From Fallopia convolvulus (taxonomy: Eukaryota; Streptophyta; Magnoliopsida; Caryophyllales; Polygonaceae): a stretch of 64,000 nucleotides of DNA. The stretch lies in contig OZ024724.1 of the NCBI GenBank assembly GCA_964016875.1, positions 13,682,501-13,746,500 on the forward strand. Direction: 5' to 3'. Made by a program: the position numbers and the translations under genes. The notes beneath the pieces were generated by a model. That model was not told the origin of the DNA. It did not search any database and saw only the letters and a program-made list of their open reading frames with translations. Positions 22,191-33,759 of the stretch are shown in pieces. Each line of letters opens with the position of its first letter. Position 1 is the first letter of the stretch.

Positions 22191-22674
22191 CAATGTTATC
22201 GGGATTCTAGGTGGGATCGTTGAGGGTCTTTTGGATCGGATCGTAAGATCGGATCGCTAAATCATAAGATCCTACATTATAACTAAAAGTATGCAAGAAT
22301 AACCTAATAGACTGTATATTTTGTTTTATATGAAGTAAGAAAATGATAAACATTATTAATTTGATTATTAAAAAAATGTTATAGGATGGACTAGTCAACT
22401 ATTTTAATAGAAATGATATGTTAACCAAATTATTAATAATATACAGTTAAAATTGTCATTTTACAGGATCGCTATAATCGTTTGTGGGATTGTTAGAATC
22501 GTTTATAGGATTGTTAAAATCGTATATAAAATCGAGATCGAATCGAGGTTGTCTTCTAAATCATTTAAGATCCTACTCCAATAAGATTCTACTTGGGATC
22601 GTGGATCGTTTTGTATGTTATGGATCGTAGGATCTCTAGAATCGTAGAATCGGATCGGGATTCTGATAACATTG
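22191..22674. mobile_element. hAT-type MITE built of GATCG words
   Basis: Flanked by a perfect 8-bp duplication GTTGCTAC (22183-22190 and 22675-22682). The ends form inverted repeats CAATGTTATC...GATAACATTG. The body is full of GGATCG/AATCGTA-type words in both orientations and has no coding capacity. The 8-bp duplication indicates mobilisation by a hAT transposase. Confidence 0.85.
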
Positions 22675-23050
22675 GTTGCTACAAAGATTAGGTTTTGCTA
22701 AGAGAAAACCTAGATCTAGCAATAGAGAGTATTAAGCTCGAACAAGGTGATCAATCAAGTAGAAATCAATACAATCAATATTAATAAAGCACAAGAGAAT
22801 TAAAATAACCTGTAGAAATAAACCTGAATTGTAGAATCTCACAATAAACTTGAATCTGAAAGCTTCAACTTGAATAGAATCAAAGGAGTTTAGTTCTCCA
22901 TAGGGAGACTACGAACTGAATAATAGAAATTAGGTCTAAGAGAGGTTCTTCAACAAAAGCTGAAAACTAGGTTTAAGTAGTCTCTCAAAACACGAAATAA
23001 TAAATAAAAGGAAACTAATATAATAAGTAGATAGATAATAAATCAATCGC

Positions 23051-23113
23051 TGCCACGATCTTTGCTGTCGTGGAAAACTGCGATCGCGGTGAATGGTGGC
23101 CGCAATCGCGGCC
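23051..23113. promoter_or_regulatory. Palindrome cluster around GCGATCGC
   Basis: Contains GCGATCGC (23080-23087) and the near-perfect GGCCGCAATCGCGGCC (23098-23113), whose single mismatch is explained by a CpG C-to-T change. A spaced inverted pair CCACGA...TCGTGG is at 23053-23073. The position upstream of the AT-rich promoter-like stretch in element orientation parallels the other clusters. Confidence 0.65.
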
Positions 23114-23528
23114 CTGCTTCTGACAACATTTTAGCATTGTTTTCAGAGGATGTTTTGGCCAACTTAGATTGGGAATTTCGACTCGGAGTAAAAATATGAA
23201 TTGTATCTCTTCGAGTTAGCTTTCCAATTATACCAAATTCATCTTCATCCGATCACTGTAGCTCCCAAACGAAGCGTCACAAGAAAGTGGTGTCGAAACA
23301 ACAACTCCAATGCATTGCCCGGTTTTAAGCGTTCTTTTCCACAACTTCTTGGGCCTTAATGATCATCAAAAGTGGCTTGAATATCCTTGGAAAATACACT
23401 TGAATATCTCCAATCTTGTATCCTTCAACTTAACCAATTCTTGCTCCTCAAAATGACCAAAAAACACAAAAACATAAGAGTAGACACCGAAATGCAAAAA
23501 CTACAAAAACGAAACAAAACACATGCAA

Positions 23529-24395
23529 CTACCTAAGATTTAAACTTAAATATTCCCGTAAACTTAAACCTAAATGCATGCTATCGACCTTCTTCAAAAT
23601 CAGAACAAGAGCAACCTGATATAATATCGCAAAGATCGACCCGACCCTGGGCTTCTCAAGCCAATATTGTTGCGTGCAAGCGCTAACATCATATGGCAGA
23701 TTCTCCAAGAGATCATCAATAGGGGGTGCGTTCCTGACACACTCATATATGACTCGGTTTTGCCTCAATTCGGCGGCTAGCTCCCATCAAACTCTACGAT
23801 ATTCGCTCTCCCCATGTCCCAACAACTCGGCCATGGATCGATAACCACATTGCCCATCTCCCTTTACATCCTTAGCCCTCTCGATATATGGAAATATGAA
23901 ATGGTCAACGTTGTCAACTCCAAAGTTCACACCCAACCACATCGCGTCGTCACTCGACCCTTTTGGAAAAACACTTGCTGCAATTATTTTTAAGGCCTTG
24001 TTGGTGGAGCCCTATGGCCTTCCAAGCTTTCTCTTAGTGGACGGGATTGCATCAGTGTTCTCCTTACCCTCCTTCTCTTCCATCTCCTTATCTTCTTTTT
24101 CTTTCTTCTCCTTCTCGTATACATCCATCCTATGCTCAAGCAAAGTTTTACTACTCTTGTTAGACCACTTGGTGGAGCCCTTTGGTCGTCCCCTCTTCAT
24201 AGCTCCTAGCCTCCTACCACCTCAGCCAAAGAAGATTCTTTTGGCCTCATCAAGTGTATGAAAGTCTCGGTTATCGTGTACACATGCGCCTTTGTCAATT
24301 TTCCTGCCCTATAATACTCCTCCATCTCTCTCCATCTCACCTCGTCAAATGATAGACCCATTGTGTCATCTATGGGCATGCGTTGTGGATCGACG
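23529..24395 (-). pseudogene. MULE transposase C-terminal part with OTU-like domain
   Basis: Continues the transposase frame interrupted by the CACTA element: VDPQRMPIDDT, two basic GRPKGSTKW/RPxGSTNK motifs, an acidic-basic coiled stretch, then YIERAKDVKGDGQCGYRSM. This last carries the Asp and Cys of an OTU-type cysteine protease active site (near 23860-23890). YWLEKPRVGSIFAI follows. Plant Mutator-like transposases with a C-terminal OTU domain are known. Stops after WREL-type positions, including TGA near 23791 where Arg is expected, make it non-functional. The catalytic His is not seen. Confidence 0.75.
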
Positions 24396-24680
24396 CACTA
24401 CTACACAAGTGGTAATTTATCCATGACATTTTTTGAAATACATTCCTGATATAGGCTAAAACAAGTCAGGGATATATGATGAGGGTATAATAGACCTAGT
24501 ATCTCTGATGTAAAAATAACAAGCCAGGGATATTAGATCTGCTTCCTCCAATGAAAGAACCAACCTAATATCCCAGATATTTGCAAACACGCCAGGGATA
24601 TTAGATTGTTTCCTCTTATAAAAAAACTACTCTAATATCCCGGACGTGAATTTTTATACCCGGGATTTTAGAGTTTTTTT

Positions 24681-26253
24681 TTAAATATAGCATTCATTTT
24701 GTACATATAGAAAAAAAATACTACATTTTATTTTTTTTATGTATAAGAATACACCAATTCTAAAGATATACACCAAAACTTTTTGCATAATTTTGAAAAT
24801 AAGAGTTGGATCATTCAAAGTATCGCAAAGCTAAGCTTGTTCACGTTGACAAGATGATCCCTCCATAAACAATCATGACTCTTGATTAGGACGGCTCTCT
24901 GCATTGACAACAAAAAGACACTTGTGACTTCTATGAGGCAAGAAATGTGGTACAAGACATGTAATGTATTCAACATTATAATGCCTACTGTAGAAAATGG
25001 GTATTTGAATGTTTCAAAAATAAAGCCTTTTGTATTATACATTCTGGCTTTTAGAAAAAGTATCTCAAATAAATACTACATATTTTGATGTCTTATAGTG
25101 TCATAAGTTCCTTGTACTACATGAAATCCAAACAATCAAGCAATTCTTTTCACTTCAAGTATCTCATAATTCAGTTGCTAGTATTTTATATATAATAAAT
25201 GCGAAAAATAAACCAAATTTATAGTAGATGTGATCTTCATACCTCTATTTCCCTAGTAGATGTGATCTTCATATCTCATAATTCGGGTGAAAGAAGGTTG
25301 ATTCCCTGCAGAAAAATACAAAAGCATGATGTGAGTAAGAAAATTCATCCTTTCCTTTTGTTGTATTATGAGTAAGAATTTTTTTTTAAATATATAAGAA
25401 AATAAGAGACTTGAAATATACAAGGAGAGTGCAATGGAAGCGTATACCTGTATTCCAAATCACATTGTTTGCCCAAGATTCATTTAAAGATGATCTCCCG
25501 GACCTGCAAGAAAAAAAATGTTGGTAAAATGAAGTGTACAAAGCATCGCTTAATACAATTTTTAAAATATATGAGGGAATAAGAGACTTGAAACAATATA
25601 TCTGCCAATCAAAATTTACTACTCTCTAGCAAATAAAAAAAACATAGTTGATTATGAAGATTATATAAACGAATAAGTTGCTGAAAATGCAGCAAATACC
25701 AGTAGACAATTTTTGGCATCAGGCTACATCCAGTGGAGCTCCCAAATATATAACATAAAAACCAAGCAAGGTCATACATTGTATGAAACATATAGAGTCA
25801 GCTTCTACTTTTTTCATTCTAATCATGGATGGAATCTTTTTGGTCTTGACCCAACATACCCTAAACATGCTTAAATAGCAAGACATAATAGGCTACCTGT
25901 TGAGGCTGGCTACATTTAAGCCTCCATCCAGAGCTGCTGAGGCTGGCTACAGTTAAGCCTCGATCCAGAGCTGCTTTGTATACATTTCCGCCTAACACGA
26001 GCAGCTGAATAAGAGATCACAAGTCAAACTTTAAAGAGGAGGAATGGTATATGTAGGTGAAACCAAATTAAACAATATAAAAATACATTTTCTCGAGGAG
26101 GAGGAGGGACATTTACAGTTTCTGCTTCCTCTAGCTTTGTTAGAATCTATAGATATAAATCTCCCCTTTCTACCTGGAGCACTCGAACTTTACTGACATG
26201 ATTGAATTATCAGTGCTCATTGTAAGCCACTGTTTCAGGGAAGCAGTGTTCTT
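24681..26253. other. CACTA interior without recognisable genes
   Basis: AT-rich. One visible item is a local tandem duplication at about 25912-25975 around GAGGCTGGCTACA and AAGCCTC, followed by CCAGAGCTGCT. No domain was found on either strand. Confidence 0.5.
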
Positions 26254-26541
26254 TCAGATCCTTCTGAATGCCTTTGGAGGTGTTGGTAAGCGTGGAGGAC
26301 TGAAATTACTAATATCTACAGAGTTTAACGTGTGCAGCTGAGACAAGGAACTCAACAACAAGTTCTCCGTAACTTCTCCAACAGAACATGAAGAAATTTC
26401 CTTTTTGAGTATGCAGTGAGATGATGAATGTTCTTCATCAGGTTTAGATAGAAAAATGCAAGGAAGCTCACCATTTAATACCTTTTCCCCAATTATTTGG
26501 AAGTCCTTGAGGATCTTGTGTGGATTCAACGTAGAAGGATG
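26254..26541 (-). pseudogene. Captured terminal exon, unidentified gene
   Basis: On the minus strand an acceptor-like TTGTAG at 26542-26547 is followed by a 96-residue open frame ending in a stop at 26254. It contains FQIIGEKVLNGELPCIF, a Ser-rich middle, and SPPRLPTPPKAFRR at the end. Length and boundaries suggest the last exon of a host gene carried by the CACTA element. I do not recognise the protein. Confidence 0.4.
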
Positions 26542-27204
26542 CTACAAGCAACTTTTTTTTGTAAAACATCAACTTTCAATAAGTAAAAGGCTTGCTTGGG
26601 TAAAATTGAACAGAACTCAATTTAGCAATTTATTGTCTAGCTTCGGGATAAGCTTATTTTGTTATTCACACTCAAGATACTCATTTAGCAACTACTTGAT
26701 AAATCTCTAAATAGTCTCTAGAATATTCTTTTTATCCATTATAAAAAACCAAACTTTAGATATAGAATTAACAATAAAAATCAGTCCCATAGCATAAATT
26801 GGCAATCTAATCAATATGACACCTAAACCATAAACCTCCTCAACCCTAAGAGCCCACTATTCAAACTTCAATAGTAATGAAAGCAGCCTATCAAAGAATC
26901 ATATGCTTACTGCAGATCAACGAGAAAGACTATAGTAAGAGTGTATTTGGTTAGGCCCCAAATTGAATGTGAGTTTTCACAATTCCATTCTTCCTGATTT
27001 GTATCCAAATACCTAATATCCTATTCCAAACACTGCCTAACATGACTATTAAATCAAATTTGAATTGTACGTTCAGTAGCCATAGTCACCAATTGAAGTT
27101 TCCAATAGTCACTAATTTAGAGGAACCAATTTTCCATTCAAAAACACGTTGAGATGACGAGGAATAAGGAATTGAAACATGGAATGAGAAACAAATTAGG
27201 GTAC

Positions 27205-27460
27205 CAAGAGGGTTCGGTGTCCCAAACAGAGTCGTATTCGAGGGAGAGGTGGTTGAGATAAGCATCCATGTCCTCAACGATGTTGTTTTTGCCAAAGAAC
27301 GCCGTCGTCGACTCCTCTTTGTTGCTTCGGTTTCTCTCAATTAGAGAAAAAGTCGGGACTTCGCATTCAGCATTCGACTGTTTGGGCCGCAGCTGAATGT
27401 TGGTCACATCCGTATTTTCCTCAAAGCAACTCCCAGGGGAGGACCTCGCTATAGATCTAC
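27205..27460 (-). pseudogene. Captured exon encoding a YDSVWDT-type motif
   Basis: On the minus strand the exon begins after GATTCAG (27461-27467) and ends at a donor (CTTG|GTACCC at 27205). It encodes MDAYLNHLSLEYDSVWDTEP near its 3' end, preceded by a Ser/Asn-rich stretch. The motif reminded me of plant DUF6737-type plastid proteins (VWDTKPSW), but I cannot confirm that. Its phase does not join the exon at 26541, so exons between them are missing or they come from different genes. Confidence 0.4.
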
Positions 27461-27867
27461 CTGAATCAAGCACCAAATCACATCTTCAATTTTCGGAAAA
27501 CCCTACCAAAAATTGGGGTTTCAATGAATCTCGAAGCGAGAGAAGAGAAATAACAAGAAGCGGAGAAAAATCACCTGGAACCAGATCGATTTTTTAGCTA
27601 ATTGCAAATATATCCCCCATTAACGAGAATTTGCGGTATGAGAGTAAACCCTAGAAAAGTTTGACGAATTGGATTCTTCTTCCCTACTATCTTGAGAATC
27701 TAGCTTATTCATCTTGCTCAATCAATCAATGATCTTCCTCTCTCGCTCACTCTCACTCTGGGAATAAGGTAATGCGACAGAAAGGGTCAAGAACAGCGGA
27801 AAGTTACGATTCAAAGGAAGCGGTGAGAACGAAGAAGCAATGGAGCGGATAAATTTATTTTATTTTT

Positions 27868-28928
27868 GGGAAATTCCGGATGATACCCCTCAGTTTTATA
27901 CTTTTTCGAGTGGTGTCCAAAAAAAAAAGTTATTCCGCCGGGTACCCCCGAGTTTTTTTGTTAGTCCGCCCCGTACCCTTACTTAGATATTCCTCTAAAC
28001 GTCCGTTAACATTTCTATTAAAAAAACAAAGAAAATAAATTTACAAATTACAAAACAATCAGCAAGCAATGTTAGTCCTCCGATGAATTTGCTAAAGTGA
28101 AAGAGAAGGAAAGGATGATAATAGGGAGAGATTGCAGTGAGAATGAACTCCCAAATGATCAAATTATAGCTAACATTCCAGCTAGCAATGTACAACACCT
28201 TAATTTTAGATTTCATAGTGGAAAGAGTCGGCCTGAATGGGGGGAGGGAGCCAGCTCCCAAACCGGCGCTTGCAGGGGAGGGATCACATAGGCTCCCCTT
28301 TGTCTACCTCGTGACAATTCATCTTGAAAACTCGTTCTTTGAACCAGCAAATCTTTGCACTCATCGATTTCCCGTACCTTTGACCCGATCAGTTCTTGCA
28401 TATCATGAGTTAATCGAGGAGCCCGCCACTTCTCTTCCATCTTCTCTTTTTCTGTATGCGTTCGGGAGTCTATCCTTCCACCTTAGCCTCGGGCTTATCG
28501 GTCGTCCAAGGAAGCGCCGTTCCAGAGAAGCTCGGGTTCTTCGCCTCGTTGTTTGGTGATGAGGGATTCGGTTATTTCCCACTCTATAGATACTATTATT
28601 ACCAATGACAAAGGCTTGGATGAGGAGGAGACAAAGAATTGCTCCAATCTGGCCATGGATTTGCAGGCTAGGATTTTGAATGGGTAATTGATTTGGGACT
28701 AAAAATACTGTTCACGGGGTGAGGGGGTTGAGAGGAAGGAGATCCAGGATTTTTTTTTATTATGTATTTACTTTTTTTTTAATGACAATTAACAGAAGTT
28801 ATAGGTAAATGTAAAGAAGGGTACGGGGCGGAAAAAAATTAAAATTCGGGGGTATCAGGCGGAATAACTTTTTTTTGGGGCACCACTCGAAAAAGTACAA
28901 AACACAAGGGTACCATCTGGAATTTTCC
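27868..28928. mobile_element. Pack-MULE-like element, copy 1
   Basis: Ends are long inverted repeats starting GGGAAATTCCGGATGATACC on the left and the complement of GGAAAATTCCAGATGGTACC on the right, continuing through AGTTATTCCGCC. The 9-bp duplication TTTATTTTT (27859-27867, 28929-28937) is perfect but low in complexity. The TIRs are the same family as 37978-39118. The interior (about 28030-28780) is GC-richer than the surroundings and resembles captured genic DNA (minus-strand frame MEEKWRAPRLTHDMQ), which I cannot name. Confidence 0.85.
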
Positions 28929-29579
28929 TTTATTTTTCTTTTAACTTCACAGCTAATAGCGGGGAAAGTGGGTTTGTGTGCTATTTTCATAATGAGTTGA
29001 GGTAAGTGTCCCTATCAATATATTTGTTAACTAAATAGTCCCCTAATATATATTTTGGACAGATTTACCCTTTAACTTTTCAATCTTCTTAGGAAAAAAA
29101 CTTCTCAATTGTTCGATAAAAAAACAACTTTCCAATTGTCCAATTTATACGGACGTTTATTTTTTTTAATAAAAACTAATTAATTCCTAATAGAATAACG
29201 AGAAAAACCCATTTTATGTTATGCATTTAAAATTCAAATTAATATCAAGCAAGTGATTTCTTGTACAGTTGTACATGCACATACATGCATGTGTGAATGG
29301 TTTAACTTTTATAACATATATATTTAGTAATAAAATATTATACAAGAAAATATAAATATACATACAAGAAAGTATATATATAGTAAAATTATAAAATTTT
29401 GTACAAATAGACTTCCAATCAATGTACAAGAAAACTACTAATTTATTTAATATTTTGGCATCATTTGAAGATCGATTGTTTTGTACATTTAATATTTTGG
29501 TTTGTTTTGTGTAAGCATTGTTGTTGTGTTTCTCCTATTTCTTGTATAAATTTTGTAGATCTCTTGTAAATAAATTTTC

Positions 29580-29925
29580 TTGTACCTTTCTTGTAGGTAT
29601 CTTGTAAGTTCTAAATGCCTTATAAGTAATATTATATATTGTAAGTCGTGTTTTCTTATTTCTTGTATGAATCTTGTAGGTCACTTATACATATTTTTAT
29701 TACACATTTCTTGTAAATGTATTGTAAGTGTCTTGTATATGTTTTGTAAGTATTATTACGTATTATAGGTTGTATTTCTTCTATTTTTTTTATTGTATGA
29801 TCATGTAGTCTCTTGTATATAAATTTTCTTGTATATCTCATATAAGTGTCTTGTAAGTGTCTTGTAAATGTCTTGTAAATGTCTTGTAAATGTCTTGTAA
29901 GTATCTTGTAAGTCTTATTAAATTA
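29580..29925. repeat. TCTTGTAA(A/G)T array with 11-bp period
   Basis: At 29830-29920 the unit GTCTTGTAAAT repeats about eight times with small changes. Looser copies extend back to 29580, and complementary ACAAGAAA words lie at 29340-29420. The whole zone 29220-29960 is therefore a rough inverted arrangement of TTTCTTGTA words. It could be the subterminal zone of another element nested in the CACTA. Confidence 0.75.
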
Positions 29926-30702
29926 GATATTTTATACAAGAAAATTGTACTATCTACATAAATTTAATGTTGAAGATAATATTTTTACAAATTTATTATG
30001 AGCACCATCCGTCACTTAAGCTACTTTATTTTATTTTTTTTCGTTTGTTAAGTATGCAGTATGTTCTTTTGGTTGTTATTAATATACATGTATATGAAGG
30101 TTAAATTATCTCAAATTTCACAATGGTTTAATGCAAATTTCCAACGAATATATCTTGTGCAATCAAATATACGGATCAGAGTATTTTGTAAGCAAAACAA
30201 ACATATTTGATGATGAAATTATACAATTTACCTTCAATCGTATCTCAACCTTGAAAATAGGTGTATGTTAACTGTTAAGTGTTTTATTGATTAGATTTAG
30301 CAAATCTAAGGTTATTTTAGTTAATTTAAAATAAGAAGGTATACTTAGTTACAAATTTATTGGAGGGGTATATTTACTTATCAAAACAATAAAAGGGGTA
30401 TATTTTCTCCAATTTTCTCCAGCTAATATATCCCTGATTTTTTCTATCTGGATATTTGATATCACTATTTATCCCTGGCGTATTCGCTTTTAACCTCATC
30501 CGAGATATTTGATTTTGAACCACTACATACTATATCATTAAATATCCCAGGCGTGTCAAAATATATCTGGGATATTTGATTTTATCGGCTTTAAAAAAAA
30601 AAGAAAAATGTTTTTCCTAATATTTTACCACCTTTTATCCCTGATTAACAATACCCGTGATATTATATCCCGAGATAAAATAGCATTTGTTTAGTAGTGA
30701 CG

Positions 30703-32735
30703 CCTTCCTATACTATCTAATGCCAAAACGGATGTATCTCAGTTGGCATGATTGACTGCTTGGTGAGGACTACATGGGCAATCCTATGAGGACAAGGAAG
30801 ACCCATTTGCTCTCTCCACCAATAATCAACGCATTTCTTCTCCAACTTTCCCTCTTCCTTTTCCTTCATCAACTTGTAGAACATATCCAACAAGATTTTT
30901 AGGCAATGTGTTGACACTATAAAATAGGCGAACAAATATCGACTTCACTTCCTTAGGGACACCCTCTAACTCTGTTGGAAGCTTGGTAGGTGCCAACTCC
31001 AAATCACCCCTCAAACTGCCAACTTGGTACTCAATTTGATCATGGATCCTTCCAATCACCATGTTGAAGCCTCCCCGAGAACTATCAAGTATTCTTTTCA
31101 ACACATGGTGCATGCCCTCGACCCTGTAATGAGCATATAATTATATGATGAAGGTACTCCAATGGGTTAATTCAACATGCTTATATGAGACTACATTTAC
31201 CTGTTTGTTGTTCTCGTATTGAAGTGAAGATAGTGGTCAGTCCATGCTTTGACTATGCACTGCTTGTAAGGCCCAAACCACGACCTCTCCACATGTTCAT
31301 CAACCCTCCCCAACGCTCTCTTACTTTTTGGAGTCTCTCCTTTTATTTTTCCTCCGTCGTTGACATAAATATCCCCCAACATCTATTAGCAAACCGATCC
31401 GCAAGTTTTAAGTCCTTAAGCAAACAAATAGCACATGCTTTAATGTTCATCTTCACATGCACCCAGCATAATAGATGTTTCACATTCTCTCCGAAAACAA
31501 CATCCTTTGCATTCATTATTGCCTTCTCTCAATATGTTACAATTGCATTTGACATTGTACCCACTTCCTCAAACAAACTCTTCAAATGCTCCAACACCCA
31601 TGTATAACTAGCCATGTCTTCTATAGAAAGAAATGCAAAACCAATGTTGAAAGATTTGTTGGTGCACGTAAAACCAACCATCTCAAGCAACGCCATGTCG
31701 TACCTATCACAAAAAAAAAATGTTAAACACCTTATTGAATAATCAATGGCTCCATATTCAACTTTTTAAAAGAGTTTACGTATAGGTCTTATATGTGATG
31801 TCCATAATGACGACATACGGAAACAACTCCATCAAATACAAGGACATCGAGTGCACAAAAAATAGGATATCGATATGATCCAAACCATGTATCCTTTTAG
31901 GGAATACTCGATACTTGTGTTGTTGTAAAAACTCCAGCGCATATTAGGTCACGGTCAAATTTTTACGATCCTCTTTTAGAAACTTCGCCCTTAGATTTGC
32001 AACTTGCTTTGCCTACATCACATTACCGGGGTAAAGCTTTCTCAACTGCTCCACTATACGACTTGGGGGGACGTATATATAGCTCAAATTTCTAAGAAGT
32101 TCCTTCTGGGCTACTGTCATTTGACCCATAAATGCATAACCAAGTAGACTAGTTGGCAGGTCTTGGTTGTGGACTCGACAAATAACAGTTAGGGCCCATT
32201 TTCAGTTGATTTACTCCGCATTCCAAGCAACTCAAATTTGCAATTATACTTTCTATGTAGTGTGCGCACACTAGGTGGTGTAACAATTGGGATAATTTGA
32301 CCCTTCTTTCCTGATCAATACTTACCATGCCTATCACATGCCAGTATAACCACGTTTGCATTTGAGGTTTTTATTGGTAATACCATCATACATTCACTAC
32401 CAACATTTCTTGCCCAAGCAATCATTTCATCTCGATTGTCTCACATAGTATCGTTATGTAATTCAGAAAAAAAATATTTCCTATGTACCTAAGTATATAA
32501 ATTCACACATACTTTTCAATTCTATAAACAATTGTTTATGAACAAGAAATTTTATTATATATACTCAATCGTTAATAAAAACATGAAATCAAAACTTACC
32601 TCAGATTCGAAAATTTCATCTTCGTATTCATCTTCTCCTTCTTCAAAAGAAGATGATTCTTCTTTCAAAAGAAGATGAATCTTCTTCTTCCTCTTCATAA
32701 GTTGAATCTGAAGAGGGCGAATCAGTGGATGACAT
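30703..32735 (-). pseudogene. MULE transposase, N-terminal and catalytic part
   Basis: Read on the minus strand from a likely ATG at 32735 (MSSTDSPSSDS, then an acidic run). The first catalytic Asp is in VVIMDITYKT (31785-31814). The second region reads WVLEHLKSLFEEVGT...IVTY followed by a stop where TDRE is expected, so this Asp is lost (near 31545). An 77-bp intron (31124-31200) with clean GT-AG ends separates NTRTTNR from VEGMHHVLKR, which holds the catalytic Glu. A SWIM-type finger follows (CVDYWWREQMGLPCPHRIAH, near 30770-30830). The frame then passes through two TAG codons into the CACTA insertion and continues at 24392. Several other stops and shifts make it inactive. Confidence 0.82.
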
Positions 32736-32879
32736 CGTGGTACTTTGTAAATTCTATTTGTTTTGAATGGGAAAAGTTCCTCTTTCCCGAAATCGGCCCC
32801 CTGGAAGAAAACCTTATGACGCAAAATAACCGTGCACTGCGCACATAGGGTTTTTACGGTTCCAATAAAAGGAATGAGA

Positions 32880-33040
32880 CTCTTCATGAATGGGCTCGCT
32901 TCATGAAGCGTCAGAGCCGCACGCTTCATGACGCGGCTCGCTTCATGAAGCGTCTCATGTTGGCCGAAAGTTGCGATTATTTCGTCTTTATGCACGTGTA
33001 CCTGCAATTTATACGCCTCATGAAGCGACTTGTTATACGA
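32880..33040. promoter_or_regulatory. CGCTTCATGAAGCG palindrome cluster upstream of the MULE gene
   Basis: Perfect 14-bp palindromes CGCTTCATGAAGCG at 32897-32910 and 32939-32952. Between them is a larger inverted structure GAGCCGC-ACGCTTCATGAC-GCGGCTC (32914-32939). Partial copies occur at 32883 and 33015-33045. The cluster lies 150-300 bp upstream of the putative transposase ATG, so it sits in a promoter or leader. Confidence 0.75.
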
Positions 33041-33049
33041 AGCGTGTAC

Positions 33050-33740
33050 TTTTCCTGTGCATCGGGATAAAAATTTGTGTGCATATGGACTCTACCCTTT
33101 TTAAATCCTCTCAAATAAGTAATTTTTAAACTCAAATGAAATAAGGCCTAAGATGAAGAGTTGTCTATATAGAAAGTTGATTTCATAATATGTCTAAGCA
33201 TTATATCACCTGTTGCAAATAAATAACATAAGAATGGTTGCTATAAACCAGCTTTTCAACATAGAAGCCCTAAGCGGCAAGGTTAAATTTCATTAAAAAG
33301 AAGCAACTTTTTCAAAGCAATATAACACAAGAAGAAGATAGCAATGCAAGAAGATCAGCGAGCTCATCAGCTCCCCAGATTTGACCTCATTAGTAGTAGA
33401 AGATAGAATAACAAATTTGACTTCATCGGTCCCGCAACAGTAATAGAAGATTGCAAAATAATAGCAAACCAATTAGTACAAGTAGAAGATAACAACTAAC
33501 ATACAATTGGTCTAATAGTAGTGTCAGATTTATTTAAGAGTTAGCCAAGATATTCGAGTTTTATAATCTCTTGTTAACGGGGATATATAATACCTGTTCT
33601 AGACATAGAGTGACACTAGATGATCGAATTGGGTAAGTCACGATACATGACCAAAGAAACAAAGAAAGAGAATAAGAGAGCAAAAAATCAACACGAACTT
33701 CAAAAGCTCTAAGGCTAGGACTCCCCGCAATTCTGATCCA
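33050..33740. other. No recognisable gene
   Basis: AT-rich; open frames are short. A degenerate primer-site-like GTGGATCAGA on the minus strand near 33735 is the only hint of structure. Confidence 0.4.
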
Positions 33741-33759
33741 CAAATTTCAAATCTCTCTT

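Larger units (their letters stand above)
21700..23528 (-). repeat. Non-coding LTR-like sequence with GCGATCGC palindromes
   Basis: Layout on the minus strand matches the Athila-like LTR at 2582-4060: an AT-rich start, then palindromic GC-rich words (23051-23113), an A/T-rich promoter-like stretch (22980-23040), and a long leader ending in CGACCCCGACTTAACGAC near 21740. No coding frame is present. Exact ends are not resolved; the right end meets the OTU coding frame near 23528. It carries a hAT MITE at 22191-22674. Confidence 0.5.
24396..30699. mobile_element. CACTA (En/Spm-type) transposon, non-autonomous
   Basis: Starts CACTACTACACAAGTGG and ends TTTGTTTAGTAGTG, with the 3-bp duplication ACG on both sides (24393-24395, 30700-30702). 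Removing it and one ACG restores the MULE transposase frame. Subterminal zones (24396-24680 and 30420-30690) are packed with GGGATATTAGAT/AATATCCC words in both orientations, as CACTA elements have. No CACTA transposase is recognisable. Inside are two gene-like exons (26254-26541 and 27205-27460), a Pack-MULE (27868-28928) and a TCTTGTAA repeat array. Confidence 0.92.

Noticed and set aside
24012..24261. Plus-strand Ser/Phe-rich frame at 23896-24261
   Set aside because: It is the complement of the Lys/Glu-rich MULE transposase coding sequence.
32555..33007. A 150-codon minus-strand protein
   Set aside because: It runs through the palindrome cluster and out of frame with the putative MULE start. 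It appears to be a chance frame.
33418..33560. Possible promoter sequences in AT-rich DNA
   Set aside because: TATA-like words are expected by chance in such composition, and no gene follows.
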